This document shows, in pieces, positions 34,111 to 43,500 of a DNA stretch of 64,000 bases (its first letter is position 1; every line of letters begins with the position of its first letter). The notes beneath the pieces were generated by a model. It had not been told where the DNA came from. It saw only the letters and a list, made by a program, of their open reading frames with translations, and did not search any database. Source of the DNA: Capnocytophaga bilenii (GTDB lineage: Bacteria; Bacteroidota; Bacteroidia; Flavobacteriales; Flavobacteriaceae); the NCBI RefSeq assembly GCF_017565765.1, contig NZ_JAGDYP010000001.1:214358-278357 (forward strand), read 5' to 3'. Position numbers and translations under genes: made by a program.

Positions 34111-34856
34111 TAATTGGTATGGGTCCTGGCAACCCCGAGCTGCTTACCTTAGCGGCTAAAAATGCCCTTGAGGAAGCCGATGTTATCCTCTTTGATTGTA
34201 TGCCCGATGATACGCTGCTGAAAACCTTTCAGTTTAAGGGTGAAATCATTGCTATCGATAAGAAACCTGACCCTACAGCTATGTTGGCTGCAATGGAAGA
34301 GCATTACCGCGCAGGCAAAAAAGTATGCCGACTAAAGCCTGGTGATGCGCTGATTTTCAACGGAACAGGCAAAGAAATACGGGCTCTAAAAGCTAAAGGC
34401 ATCGACTTTCGTTTGATACCTGGTATTACTGCCTCGTGCGCGGCTGTTAACATTTTTGCAGTACCCATTACTGAAATGGACGAAAGCGATGTATCGGTAA
34501 ATTTCGTATATCACGACAATGAAACAAACCATCAACAACTAAAAGACTTGGCTGGTATACTGAAATATGGCAGTACAATACATATTTACTTTGCTGATAC
34601 TGACTGCATAGGGCGAATTGCAGAGATTATCACCTCAGCAGGAGTAACTCCTGATATGTCGGTAGTGGTTGCTTCGCGCATTTCGGCTAAAGACGAAACT
34701 TCTGTAAAAACTACTTTAGGTAAGGTAGAAGCTACTTTGCGCTCTTTGGATATGAAGCGCCCTATGCTGTTCATCGTAGGTAAATATGTAGAAATACTCT
34801 CAAAAAAACAGATTATACCCTTAGATAATTTGCTAATTAACAAATTATCTAATTAA
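34095..34856 (+). CDS. Tetrapyrrole methylase family protein, CobA/SUMT-like
   Basis: 253 residues of the uroporphyrinogen-III / precorrin methylase fold: IIGMGPGNPELLTLAAKNALEEADVILFD at the N-terminus, CRLKPGDALIFNGTGKEIRAL, and FRLIPGITASCAAVNIFAVPIT. The SUMT motif normally reads RLKGGDPFVFGRGGEE, so the catalytic loop is diverged. No other cobalamin or siroheme gene is nearby; instead it overlaps an ABC importer ATPase gene. It may modify an imported corrinoid or porphyrin, or have changed function (inference). Confidence 0.82.
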   Translation: MFPIVIIGMGPGNPELLTLAAKNALEEADVILFDCMPDDTLLKTFQFKGEIIAIDKKPDPTAMLAAMEEHYRAGKKVCRLKPGDALIFNGTGKEIRALKAKGIDFRLIPGITASCAAVNIFAVPITEMDESDVSVNFVYHDNETNHQQLKDLAGILKYGSTIHIYFADTDCIGRIAEIITSAGVTPDMSVVVASRISAKDETSVKTTLGKVEATLRSLDMKRPMLFIVGKYVEILSKKQIIPLDNLLINKLSN

Positions 34857-34874
34857 TAATTTTATATCGTTATG

Positions 34875-34905
34875 CTTGCATATTCACAACCTTTTTGTAT
34901 CTTTG
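34875..34905 (+). promoter_or_regulatory. Promoter of the TonB-dependent receptor gene
   Basis: TTG at 34876-34878, 19-base gap, TATCTTTG at 34898-34905. It leaves a leader of about 95 bases. Confidence 0.6.
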
Positions 34906-34913
34906 CAGCACAA

Positions 34914-34941
34914 AAGGAGCTTATGCAAGCTCTCTTTTTTA
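34914..34941 (+). terminator. Short terminator at the end of the uptake operon
   Basis: GGAGCTT pairs with AAGCTCT around ATGC, followed by CTTTTTT. It sits just past the receptor promoter, only a few bases after its expected start, so it more likely ends the operon behind it than attenuates the receptor. Confidence 0.6.
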
Positions 34942-35006
34942 GGTAGCGTTATGCAACATACAACATAACACATTAATAATTAATAATTAATAATTAACCA
35001 TTAATA

Positions 35007-37085
35007 ATGAAACGTTTAGTATTTACAATTGCTTTGCTTTCAACAGCTATGCAGGCTCAAGAAAAAATAAAAGACTCGGTAGCTGAAAAGCATTACGACT
35101 TGCAAGAGGTAACCATCTTCGGGAAACCAAACGAAAAGGTAACATTCATACCCACCCAAAAACTGCAAGCTTCTACGCTTCAAAACAACAACAAAACCAA
35201 TGTAGTAGATGCTCTCAACCTACTTCCTGGGGTAAGCATTTCACAGTTTGGGGCACGCAATGAAGGTAGTATCTTAGTACGTGGGTTCGACAACCGCCAT
35301 ACTCCTGTATATTACGATGGAATTCCTATCTATGCCCCTTACGATGGCAATTTTGACCTTAGTCGCTTTCTTACCTACGACTTAGGGAGTATTTCGGTAG
35401 AAAAAGGTTTAGTATCTGTAAAATACGGAGCAAACGCTATGGGAGGTGCTGTGAATATTGTATCACGTAGCCCTGAAAAAGAATTAGATTTCAATGGTAC
35501 TTCGGGGGTTGGTTTTGCTGATGGTGCAGGAGTAAATTCTTATTTTACAGGGCTAAACGTAGGTACTCGCCAAAATAAATATTACGCTATGGTATCGGGC
35601 TCGTTCAACAAACGTGAAAACTTTGTGCTCTCTAAAAATTTTGAGCCTACACGCTACCAAAACATAGGAAAACGTCGTAATTCTGCTGCTTTTGATAAGA
35701 AAATAAGTGCTAAGTTTGGTTATACTCCTAACCAAACTGACGAATACGCTTTGGGTTTTGTAAACCAACAAGCTAATAAAGATATTGCACCAAGTGCTGA
35801 TATGGCAGGTAATAGCAGCTGGCGAAGCTATCCTATTTACAACAAAACAAGCTTGTATGCTAAAACTAAAACAAAAATAGCTCGTGAAACTTTTGTGTAT
35901 TTTACAGGTTATTACGACAAGTATTACAATGAAATGCACCAATATGACGATGATACTTATACAACAATGAATAGCTCTAGAAATCCTTTTACATTCCGCA
36001 GTATCTATGACGATTATTCATTAGGTAGTATTCTTACTTTCAGTACACAAGCAATTAATCGCAACGCTATCACACTTACTATTAACGAAAAATACGACCA
36101 CCACAAAGAACACAATGCCGAAATTGCTGCTAATCCTGCTATTGGTCAGATTTTTAGAGAAGGTGAACCCGAACAATCTTATAAAGACAACACCCTTTAT
36201 GTAGGTTTGGAAGATGTTATCACCCTTACCGATTGGTTAAACGCAGTAGTAGGCGCTTCATACAACCAACGTAAAAATATTTTAGCTCAAGACTATGGCA
36301 CTCATTACTTAACAGGAGTGCGCAATGTATTGTATGATTTCCCTAGCGGCAGCGATAGTGCATTTGATTTTAAGGGCGGACTTATATTCAAGCCTATTAA
36401 AAATCAACAAATTACCCTATCAGCTTCTAAACGCTCTCGTTTTGCTTCTCAAAAAGAACGTTACTCAAGTAGATTTGGTGGGCAAGTACCTAATCCTGAC
36501 CTAAAATCAGAATATACTCTTGCCTATGACCTTAGCTATACAGGCAATATATTAGAAAACAAATTGCAATATGAAGTATCTGCCTTTATAAATAATGTAA
36601 CCAATGCCATTTATGAACTCACTGTGGGGGTAGATAGTAGTGGTAGAAATATAATATATAATACCAACCTCGGTAAGGCACTCTATCAAGGTTTTGAAGC
36701 GGGTGTAGGCTATGCTCCTATTAAATATTTCTCTTTTGGAGCTAATTACAGCTTTATAGAAATGAAAGACCAAACCCAAAACAGCAATTTGAAACTTACC
36801 AATGTGCCTAAATACAAACTAGTAGGTTTTGCAACTATTTCTATACCTGAAATCAGAACTAAACTACACCTAAATACTGAAACTTACGGCAAACGTTACC
36901 TAAATAGTCAGGGTGATGAAGCTCCTGATTTTACACTTGTAAATACCAAACTCAATGTAACTCTTTACAAAGGATTAGAGTTTAACTTCGGTGTAAACAA
37001 CCTTTTGGACAGAAATTATTATTGGGTTGCTGGTTGGCCACAAGCAGGACGCAATTTTATAAGTGGTTTATCTTATAATTTCTAA
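35007..37085 (+). CDS. TonB-dependent outer-membrane receptor
   Basis: 692 residues with a signal peptide (MKRLVFTIALLSTAMQAQ). The plug (about 40-160) contains LQEVTIFGKP (TonB-box-like), NVVDALNLLPGVSISQFGARNEGSILVRGFDNRHTPVYYDGIPI in pieces, and VEKGLVSVKYGANAMGGAVNIVS. The barrel ends GLSYNF with the terminal Phe. There is no carboxypeptidase-like domain, unlike the receptor at 4221. The neighbours (binding protein, FecCD permease, FecE ATPase, tetrapyrrole methylase) suggest a ferric siderophore, heme or corrinoid ligand; the type cannot be decided from sequence. Confidence 0.93.
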   Translation: MKRLVFTIALLSTAMQAQEKIKDSVAEKHYDLQEVTIFGKPNEKVTFIPTQKLQASTLQNNNKTNVVDALNLLPGVSISQFGARNEGSILVRGFDNRHTPVYYDGIPIYAPYDGNFDLSRFLTYDLGSISVEKGLVSVKYGANAMGGAVNIVSRSPEKELDFNGTSGVGFADGAGVNSYFTGLNVGTRQNKYYAMVSGSFNKRENFVLSKNFEPTRYQNIGKRRNSAAFDKKISAKFGYTPNQTDEYALGFVNQQANKDIAPSADMAGNSSWRSYPIYNKTSLYAKTKTKIARETFVYFTGYYDKYYNEMHQYDDDTYTTMNSSRNPFTFRSIYDDYSLGSILTFSTQAINRNAITLTINEKYDHHKEHNAEIAANPAIGQIFREGEPEQSYKDNTLYVGLEDVITLTDWLNAVVGASYNQRKNILAQDYGTHYLTGVRNVLYDFPSGSDSAFDFKGGLIFKPIKNQQITLSASKRSRFASQKERYSSRFGGQVPNPDLKSEYTLAYDLSYTGNILENKLQYEVSAFINNVTNAIYELTVGVDSSGRNIIYNTNLGKALYQGFEAGVGYAPIKYFSFGANYSFIEMKDQTQNSNLKLTNVPKYKLVGFATISIPEIRTKLHLNTETYGKRYLNSQGDEAPDFTLVNTKLNVTLYKGLEFNFGVNNLLDRNYYWVAGWPQAGRNFISGLSYNF

Positions 37086-37105
37086 GATTTTGTTTTACTC
37101 TTAAT

Positions 37106-37143
37106 AAAAATGCTTTGGTAGCATTTTATCAAAGCATTTTTTC
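37106..37143 (+). terminator. Terminator after the receptor gene
   Basis: AAAATGCTTTG pairs with CAAAGCATTTT, then TT. About 60 bases around this site recur almost unchanged at 37775-37836. Confidence 0.85.
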
Positions 37144-37177
37144 AATGAAAATCATTTAAATACTAATTATATATACA

Positions 37178-37753
37178 ATGAAAAGATTTTTTAAATATGT
37201 ATCGTTTGTAGCTATCAGCATCGCTTTGGCTACTGCTTGTGAAAAAGTTGATGAAAGTGCTTTGCCTAATATTCCTTTGAAACTAAGTACCGATGATGGA
37301 AGTGAAAAAGCTGTAGTACTTACACTTGAAAAAGGAAAAGTTTTCCCCGAAGCAAAGCAAGATAGCGGTAAGGGAGGCAATAATCAAGGAGGTGGTAAAG
37401 GCAACAAACAAAGTGGTGACAAAGGTAATAATCAAGGAGGTGGTAAAGGCAACAAACAAAGTGGTGACAAAGGTAATAATCAAGGAGGTGGTAAAGGCAA
37501 AAAAGATGCTGCCCCTACAAGTATTACTATCATTTCGGGCAGTAGTGATTACAGTATAAAATCACTTAATGAAGCTGTGGCTACTGTTTCTCTAAAAAAT
37601 ATGAGTGTAGTAATAAAAGCTATAGAAGTAGGTACTACTACAGTAGTAGTAACCGATAATTACACTAAGCAAACCAAAGAAATAGGTGTAAAAGTAACTA
37701 CGCCTAAACAAGGCGGCAACCATAGTGGAGGCAAAGGCGGTAAAAAGAATTAA
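37178..37753 (+). CDS. Lipoprotein with Gly/Lys/Asn repeats and an Ig-like domain
   Basis: 191 residues. Lipobox signal ends ALATAC. A linker from about 60 to 112 consists of 16-residue repeats NNQGGGKGNKQSGDKG (two full, one partial), very basic and flexible. After it, residues about 113-175 (TSITIISGSSDYSIKSLNEA, then TVVVTDNYTKQTKEIGVKV) resemble a bacterial Ig-like (BIG2) domain, followed by another Gly/Lys tail. It is probably exposed on the surface beside the receptor; it could bind the ligand or a polyanion (inference). No named family. Confidence 0.75.
   Translation: MKRFFKYVSFVAISIALATACEKVDESALPNIPLKLSTDDGSEKAVVLTLEKGKVFPEAKQDSGKGGNNQGGGKGNKQSGDKGNNQGGGKGNKQSGDKGNNQGGGKGKKDAAPTSITIISGSSDYSIKSLNEAVATVSLKNMSVVIKAIEVGTTTVVVTDNYTKQTKEIGVKVTTPKQGGNHSGGKGGKKN
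37379..37498 (+). repeat. 48-bp in-frame tandem repeat
   Basis: Two perfect 48-base units (37379-37426 and 37427-37474) and a half unit, coding the basic linker of the lipoprotein. Copy number could vary by slippage. Confidence 0.9.
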
Positions 37754-37797
37754 GAAGTTTGCTTTTTATAGAATAAGATTTTGTTTTTACTCTTGAT

Positions 37798-37836
37798 AAA
37801 AATGCTTTGGTAATCATCTATCAAAGCATTTTTTTT
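37798..37836 (+). terminator. Terminator after the repeat lipoprotein gene
   Basis: AAATGCTTTG pairs with CAAAGCATTT around TAATCATCTAT, then T8. It is a near copy of the terminator at 37106-37143. Confidence 0.85.
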
Positions 37837-37838
37837 AT

Positions 37839-37846
37839 TATATTTG
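37839..37846 (+). promoter_or_regulatory. -7 element for the binding-protein gene
   Basis: TATATTTG 29 bases before the ATG at 37875. Confidence 0.45.
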
Positions 37847-37874
37847 CAGCGTATTACAGCCCATATAGTTTCCG

Positions 37875-38957
37875 ATGAAGAATTATTTATTTTTATGTAT
37901 TGCTTTCTTGCTAATAGTAAGTTGCAATAATACCCCTAAAAAACAAACAGAAAACGTTTCTGCCGAAAAAATATCTCTTACCGATATGGCAGGGCGCAAA
38001 GTGCTAGTACCCAAAAGCATTAGCAAGGCTTTTATAGACCGCACCTCAGTGCATCTAGTCTATGCACTCGATACCTTATTACCTGTAAATAGGGTATTTA
38101 ACTACAACAAATCCGAAAAAAAATACCTCAAAAAGAGCTTTTACGAAGGAAAACCCTACGTAATTGGCACCCCCATAGAGGAGATTATCAAACTGCGCCC
38201 AGAGGTAATACTACTCACCGTATCGCTACAAACAGAAGCCGAACGAGCTAAAGAAATAGAAAAAGCTGATATTTTGCAAGAAAAAACAAAAATACCTGTA
38301 GTACTATTCAGTGGCGATTTTGAGCAATACACCCAAGCCCTTACGCTCTTAGGAACGCTTTTGCACAAAGAACAAGAAGCAAAAGAACTCAACGCTTTTA
38401 TTGAAAAGTATTGCTATAGCATTCCAAAAGTGGTAGCTACCATACCCGAAAACAAACGCAAAACTATCTATTATGCCGAAGGTATGAATGGGTTGCAAAC
38501 CGAACCGCCTACTTCATTGCACAGCTATCTTATCAACTACACAGGGGGTAAAAACATTGCCGAAGTAGAGCTGCTCCCTGGTAAAGGCAAAACCAACGTA
38601 TCTATTGAACAGATATACCGCTGGGATCCTGATATGATACTAGTATGGTCGGGTAATTTTGACGATTTATACAGCTATAAGGCTATTCGTAAAGAAAAAA
38701 TATGGCAACAGCTACGGGCTGTGAAAGAGAACCAAGTATACCAAGTGCCTTGGCGCCCCTTTGGCTGGATAGACCGCCCACCTGGTTTAGGTCGTGTGAT
38801 GGGAAGTATATGGCTGGCAAGCCTCACTTACCCCGATTACTTTAGAGCTGATATAGTGCCTATTACTCAAGAGTTTTTCAAGAAATTTTACCATTATGAT
38901 ATGGATTATATAGAAACAAGAGAAATTATTTCAGCACAAATAACTATTGATAATTGA
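37875..38957 (+). CDS. ABC transporter substrate-binding lipoprotein (iron complex / cobalamin type)
   Basis: 360 residues with lipobox MKNYLFLCIAFLLIVSC. The type III binding-protein fold shows ITLTDMAGRKV-like ISLTDMAGRKVLVPKSIS, the first-lobe end IIKLRPEVILL, a linking helix, and the second lobe with YYAEGMNGLQTEPPTSLHSYLINYTGGKNI and RWDPDMILVWSG (both shown in part). It should deliver the ligand to the FecCD permease at 32348. It is placed after the receptor, on the same strand but with its own promoter. Confidence 0.88.
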   Translation: MKNYLFLCIAFLLIVSCNNTPKKQTENVSAEKISLTDMAGRKVLVPKSISKAFIDRTSVHLVYALDTLLPVNRVFNYNKSEKKYLKKSFYEGKPYVIGTPIEEIIKLRPEVILLTVSLQTEAERAKEIEKADILQEKTKIPVVLFSGDFEQYTQALTLLGTLLHKEQEAKELNAFIEKYCYSIPKVVATIPENKRKTIYYAEGMNGLQTEPPTSLHSYLINYTGGKNIAEVELLPGKGKTNVSIEQIYRWDPDMILVWSGNFDDLYSYKAIRKEKIWQQLRAVKENQVYQVPWRPFGWIDRPPGLGRVMGSIWLASLTYPDYFRADIVPITQEFFKKFYHYDMDYIETREIISAQITIDN

Positions 38958-38988
38958 GAAATTAATTAACTTAAAAAACATTCATACA

Positions 38989-40443
38989 ATGAAAATAACA
39001 GAATTAGAACCAAAACAATTATGGGCGAACTTTGCCAGCCTGAATGCTGTACCTCGCCCTTCAAAAAAAGAAGAGCGCGTAATTGCTTTTATGGTGGCTT
39101 TTGGTAAAAGTTTAGGGCTTGATACTTATCAGGACGAAACAGGTAACGTGATTATCAAAAAACCTGCTTCAGCAGGTATGGAAAACCGAAAAACGGTAGT
39201 ACTACAATCACACCTCGATATGGTACACCAAAAAAACAATGATACTGTATTCGACTTCAGTACTGAAGGTATCAAAATGCTAATTGATGGCGATTGGGTA
39301 CGTGCCGAAGGTACAACTCTTGGTGCTGATAATGGTATAGGGGTAGCAAGCATTATGGCTATCTTGCAAAGCAAAGATATTGCACACCCTGCTATTGAAG
39401 CCCTTTTCACTATTGATGAAGAGACTGGTATGACAGGGGCTAAGGGATTGAAAGGGGGCTTACTATCAGGAGCTTACCTGCTAAACTTAGATACTGAAGA
39501 AGATGACGAGATAGATATAGGTTGCGCTGGTGGGGTGGATGTATCGGCTTTTAGAGAATACGATACAGTACCTACTCCTGCAGAAGCTGTGGCTTATACC
39601 TTATCGGTGAAAGGACTACACGGCGGTCATAGCGGTATGGACATTCACAAAGGTTATGCCAACGCCAACAAACTAATGAATAGGTTGTTATTTACTTGCG
39701 CTGAAAAGTTTGACTTGCACATTGCTGAAATAGACGGCGGCGGACTTAGGAATGCTATCCCTCGTGAAAGTGTTGCCATTATCACTATAGATAAAAAAGA
39801 GGAAGATGCTTTCAAAAAAGAGATAACACAGCTTACAAAGGATTTACAACACGAATTTTCAGTAACCGAACCTACCCTAAGTGTACTTCTGGCTCCTACT
39901 GTTTTGCCTGAAAGGGTAATGGAAGTAGAGGAACAGCAAGATATATTGCGAGCTATTTATGCTGCTTTCAATGGGGTATACAAAATGAGTCAATCCATAA
40001 CCGACCTTGTGGAAACGAGTAACAACGTAGCAAGGGTACAACTAAAAGACGGCGAAGTGAATGTATATTGCCTTACACGCTCGGCTTCCGAAACTTCTAA
40101 ATACGACTTGGCTGATACCATTAGAGCTGCTTTTGAATTAGCTGGCTTTGAGGTAGAATATACAGGTAGTTACCCAGGTTGGGAGCCGAAAGTAGATGCC
40201 GAAATACTGAAAATTGTAAAAGAGCAGTACGAAACCCTTTTTGGTGAAACGCCACAAGTAGTAGCGTGCCACGCAGGTTTAGAATGTGGTATTTTGGGCA
40301 CTCACTACCCCACTATGGAAATGGTAAGTTTTGGACCTACTATCAAAGGAGCGCACTCACCTGCCGAAAAAGTAAACATTGCTTCAGTACAAAAATTCTG
40401 GAAGTTCTTGCTGTCTATATTGCAAAATATACCCGTTAAATAG
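38989..40443 (+). CDS. pepD: Aminoacyl-histidine dipeptidase (peptidase D)
   Basis: M20 metallopeptidase that splits Xaa-His dipeptides such as carnosine. Motifs: VVLQSHLDMVHQKN (metal His), EGTTLGADNGIGVA (bridging Asp), FTIDEETGMTGAKGL (catalytic and metal Glu), LKGLHGGHSGMDIHKGYANANK and HAGLECGILG. The start at 38989 is chosen since the longer one at 38947 overlaps the binding-protein gene and adds non-conserved residues. 484 residues is the standard length. Confidence 0.95.
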   Translation: MKITELEPKQLWANFASLNAVPRPSKKEERVIAFMVAFGKSLGLDTYQDETGNVIIKKPASAGMENRKTVVLQSHLDMVHQKNNDTVFDFSTEGIKMLIDGDWVRAEGTTLGADNGIGVASIMAILQSKDIAHPAIEALFTIDEETGMTGAKGLKGGLLSGAYLLNLDTEEDDEIDIGCAGGVDVSAFREYDTVPTPAEAVAYTLSVKGLHGGHSGMDIHKGYANANKLMNRLLFTCAEKFDLHIAEIDGGGLRNAIPRESVAIITIDKKEEDAFKKEITQLTKDLQHEFSVTEPTLSVLLAPTVLPERVMEVEEQQDILRAIYAAFNGVYKMSQSITDLVETSNNVARVQLKDGEVNVYCLTRSASETSKYDLADTIRAAFELAGFEVEYTGSYPGWEPKVDAEILKIVKEQYETLFGETPQVVACHAGLECGILGTHYPTMEMVSFGPTIKGAHSPAEKVNIASVQKFWKFLLSILQNIPVK

Positions 40444-40525
40444 TAAATAATCAGCTTTTTATAACTGAATATCCCCTATCGCTCATACTCGTAAAAACGT
40501 ATGAGCGATATTTTTTTAATCAATT

Positions 40526-40576
40526 TATAGGAAACTTTTTTTGTTTATTAAGTTTTTTTGTAGTACCTTTGCCCCC
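40526..40576 (+). promoter_or_regulatory. RND pump promoter and probable TetR operator, copy 2
   Basis: 51 bases ending TACCTTTGCCCCC, one mismatch from 19560-19610 (read on the opposite strand). The -7 element is TACCTTTG at 40564-40571 and the ATG of the pump lies 20 bases after the block. Confidence 0.72.
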
Positions 40577-40595
40577 GATTTAGAAAAAACAACAA

Positions 40596-43500
40596 ATGGA
40601 TTTAATTAAACTTTCTATTAAACGTCCCAGCGTCCTGATTGTAATGCTAACGCTGTTACTATTAGGGGGCTTTTATTCTTATAAATTATTGAACTACGAA
40701 CTTATCCCTAAGTTTGAAGTGAATGTAGTAACTATCTCTACTATTTATCCTGGTGCCTCACCTTCTGAAGTTGAGAGTACAGTTACTAAGAGGATTGAAG
40801 ATGCGGTATCTGCCTTGGAAAATATCAAGAAGATACAATCGTATTCGTATGAAAGCCTTTCGGTGGTAGTGGTACGACTTACCAATGATGCCAATGTAGA
40901 TAATACCCTCAATGAGGCACAGCGTAAGATTAACGCTATCCGTGCCAATTTGCCTACCGATGCCAAAGAGCCTTCGCTTAGTAAATTCTCTCTCTCTGAT
41001 TTGCCTATCGTTTCTATTGGGGTAACCTCTAAACTCTCTTCGCAAGAGCTTTACGATTTGGTAGATAAGAAAATACAACCTGAACTATCGCGTGTGCCTG
41101 GGGTGGCGCAAGTGAATATCATCGGGGGGCGCAAGCGTGAAATACGAGTAAATATTGATGCTAAAAAATTAGAAGGTTATGGTATTTCTATTGGGCAAAT
41201 ACAACAGCTCATTGCAGCTTCTAATTTAGAGATACCCGCAGGTAAAATTAAAACACGTGAGAATAGCACCTCTATACGTTTGCTGGGTAAAATTCAAGAT
41301 GTAGCGCAGTTGCGTAATCTTACCTTAGCTTCGCAAAATGGAATAGAAATACGACTTTCGGATGTTGCCGATGTGCAAGATACCGAAGAAGAGGCTGAAA
41401 AAATAGCACGTATAGACCAAGAAAATACGCTCTTATTACAAGTGCTTAAACAAACTGATGCCAATGCAGTATCGGTGAGCGAGTTGGTACGCAAGAAAAT
41501 GGAACAAGTAGAGCAAACTTATAAAAATGAAGGTGTAAAAATGTTATTGGCAGAAGATACCAGCGAATTTACCCTACACGCTGCCAATTCAGTAATGTTC
41601 GACCTTGTTTTGGCTATCGTATTGGTAGCTGTGGTGATGTTCTTCTTCTTGCACAGCTTGCGCAACGCCCTTATCGTAATGGTATCTATCCCTACCTCAC
41701 TTATTGCTGCCTTTATAGGGATGTATTTCTTCGGCTTTACACTGAACTTGATGAGCTTAGTAGCCCTTTCGTTGGTGGTAGGTATCTTGGTGGATGACGC
41801 TATTGTGGTGCTTGAAAATATACACCGCCATATGGAAATGGGCAAAAATAAAGTACGCGCTGCCTTCGATGGTTCAAAAGAAATCGTACTAACGGTTATG
41901 GCGATTACTTTGGTAATTGTGGTGGTATTCGTGCCTATTTCTATTGGTAACTCTATAGTAGTGAATATTGTGCGCGAGTTCTGTATGACGGTGGCTATCG
42001 CTACAATGCTTTCATTGCTAATGTCATTTACCGTAGTGCCTTGGTTGTACTCACGTGTTGGTAAGTTGGAGCACGCCAATCCTAATTCGGTATTAGGAAA
42101 GATTGCTATAGGTTTTGAGAGTTATCTCAAACGATTTACTCAATTTTTCTCAGACTTATTGGTATGGGTATTTGCCAACAAGTGGAAAACGATTATTTTG
42201 GTATTCTTCCTCTTTGTGGGCTCTTGTTCGCTTATCCCTACAGGCTTTATAGGTGCTGAATTTATGCCTCCTATGGATAGAGGGAAATTCTTAGTACAGT
42301 TTGAGCTCAACAAAGATGCTTCGTTAGAACAAACTAACTTTATCACCCAAAAAGCTGAAAATTACTTGCGTGGCTTGAAAGTAGAGGGTACTAATAAACC
42401 TTTGGTAGAAAGTATGATTACTACGGTAGGACAGTCTACAAGTGGTATGGGAGGTACACAAGCAACTCCTTATAAATCCGAAATACAACTTACTCTTGTA
42501 GATAAAAAAGAACGTAGCGAATCTACTAATATAATAGCTGCCAAACTAAAACGCGAACTCACACAGTATTTAGTAGATGCCAAAGTGAAAACAGTACCTG
42601 TCGGATTGCTGGGGGCTGAGCAATCACCTATTGCTTTGGTAATTACTTCCGATAACGTAGAAGTTGCTCAACAATATGCTGAAAAGGCGGCAGGATTGCT
42701 TAAAACTATTGACGGAGCTACCGAAATAAAACTTAGCTCAGAAGCAGGTAACCCCGAAATAAACGTAGAGTTAGACCGCGACAAGATGACCCTATTGGGG
42801 CTAAACGTGGCTACTGTAGGTACTACTATGCGTACTGCTTTCAATGGTAATGACGATAGTAAATTCCGCACCGGCGATTCTGAATACGACATCAATATAC
42901 TATTTCAAGACGGCGACCGCCAGTCAATAGCAAATATTGAGAATATGACCTTTATCAATGCTGCAGGGCAACAGATAAAACTCTCGCAATTTGCAACTAT
43001 CAATTATGCATCAGGCCCTACACAGTTAGAGCGTTATGACAAGTCGCCTTCGGTAACAGTACAAGCGCAATCAGTAGGTCGTCCTTCTGGTACTATCGTA
43101 GCTGAATGGAAAACAAAACTCGAAACCCTACAGAAACCTACTAATGTACACTTTGTATTTTCAGGCGACCAAGAGATGCAAGATGAAGGATTTGGTACTA
43201 TATTCATATCACTATTTGCGGCTATCCTTTTGGTATATATGGTAATGGTAGTGCTGTACGACAGTTTCTCACGTCCGTTTGTGGTGTTGTTCTCTATCCC
43301 ACTATCGTTTATTGGGGCACTGATAGCTTTAGCCTTAGCCAATATGTCACTCAATATCTTCACCCTTTTGGGTATGATTATGCTTATCGGGTTGGTAGCC
43401 AAAAACGCTATTATGCTAGTAGATTTTGCCAACCACCGCAAGCTGGAAGGGGAAGATACAGTAACCGCACTAATACAAGCCAACCACGCCCGTTTGCGCC

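Noticed and set aside
34898-34941. Attenuator in the receptor leader
   Set aside because: The hairpin begins only a few bases after the expected transcription start, too close to regulate that transcript; it better serves as terminator of the operon before it.
37326-37559. Lys/Val-rich plus-strand frame in the lipoprotein gene
   Set aside because: A shadow of the 48-bp tandem repeat in another frame.
41519-42079. Minus-strand frame of 186 codons opposite the RND gene
   Set aside because: Thr/Ile-rich low-complexity translation typical of the antisense of membrane proteins.
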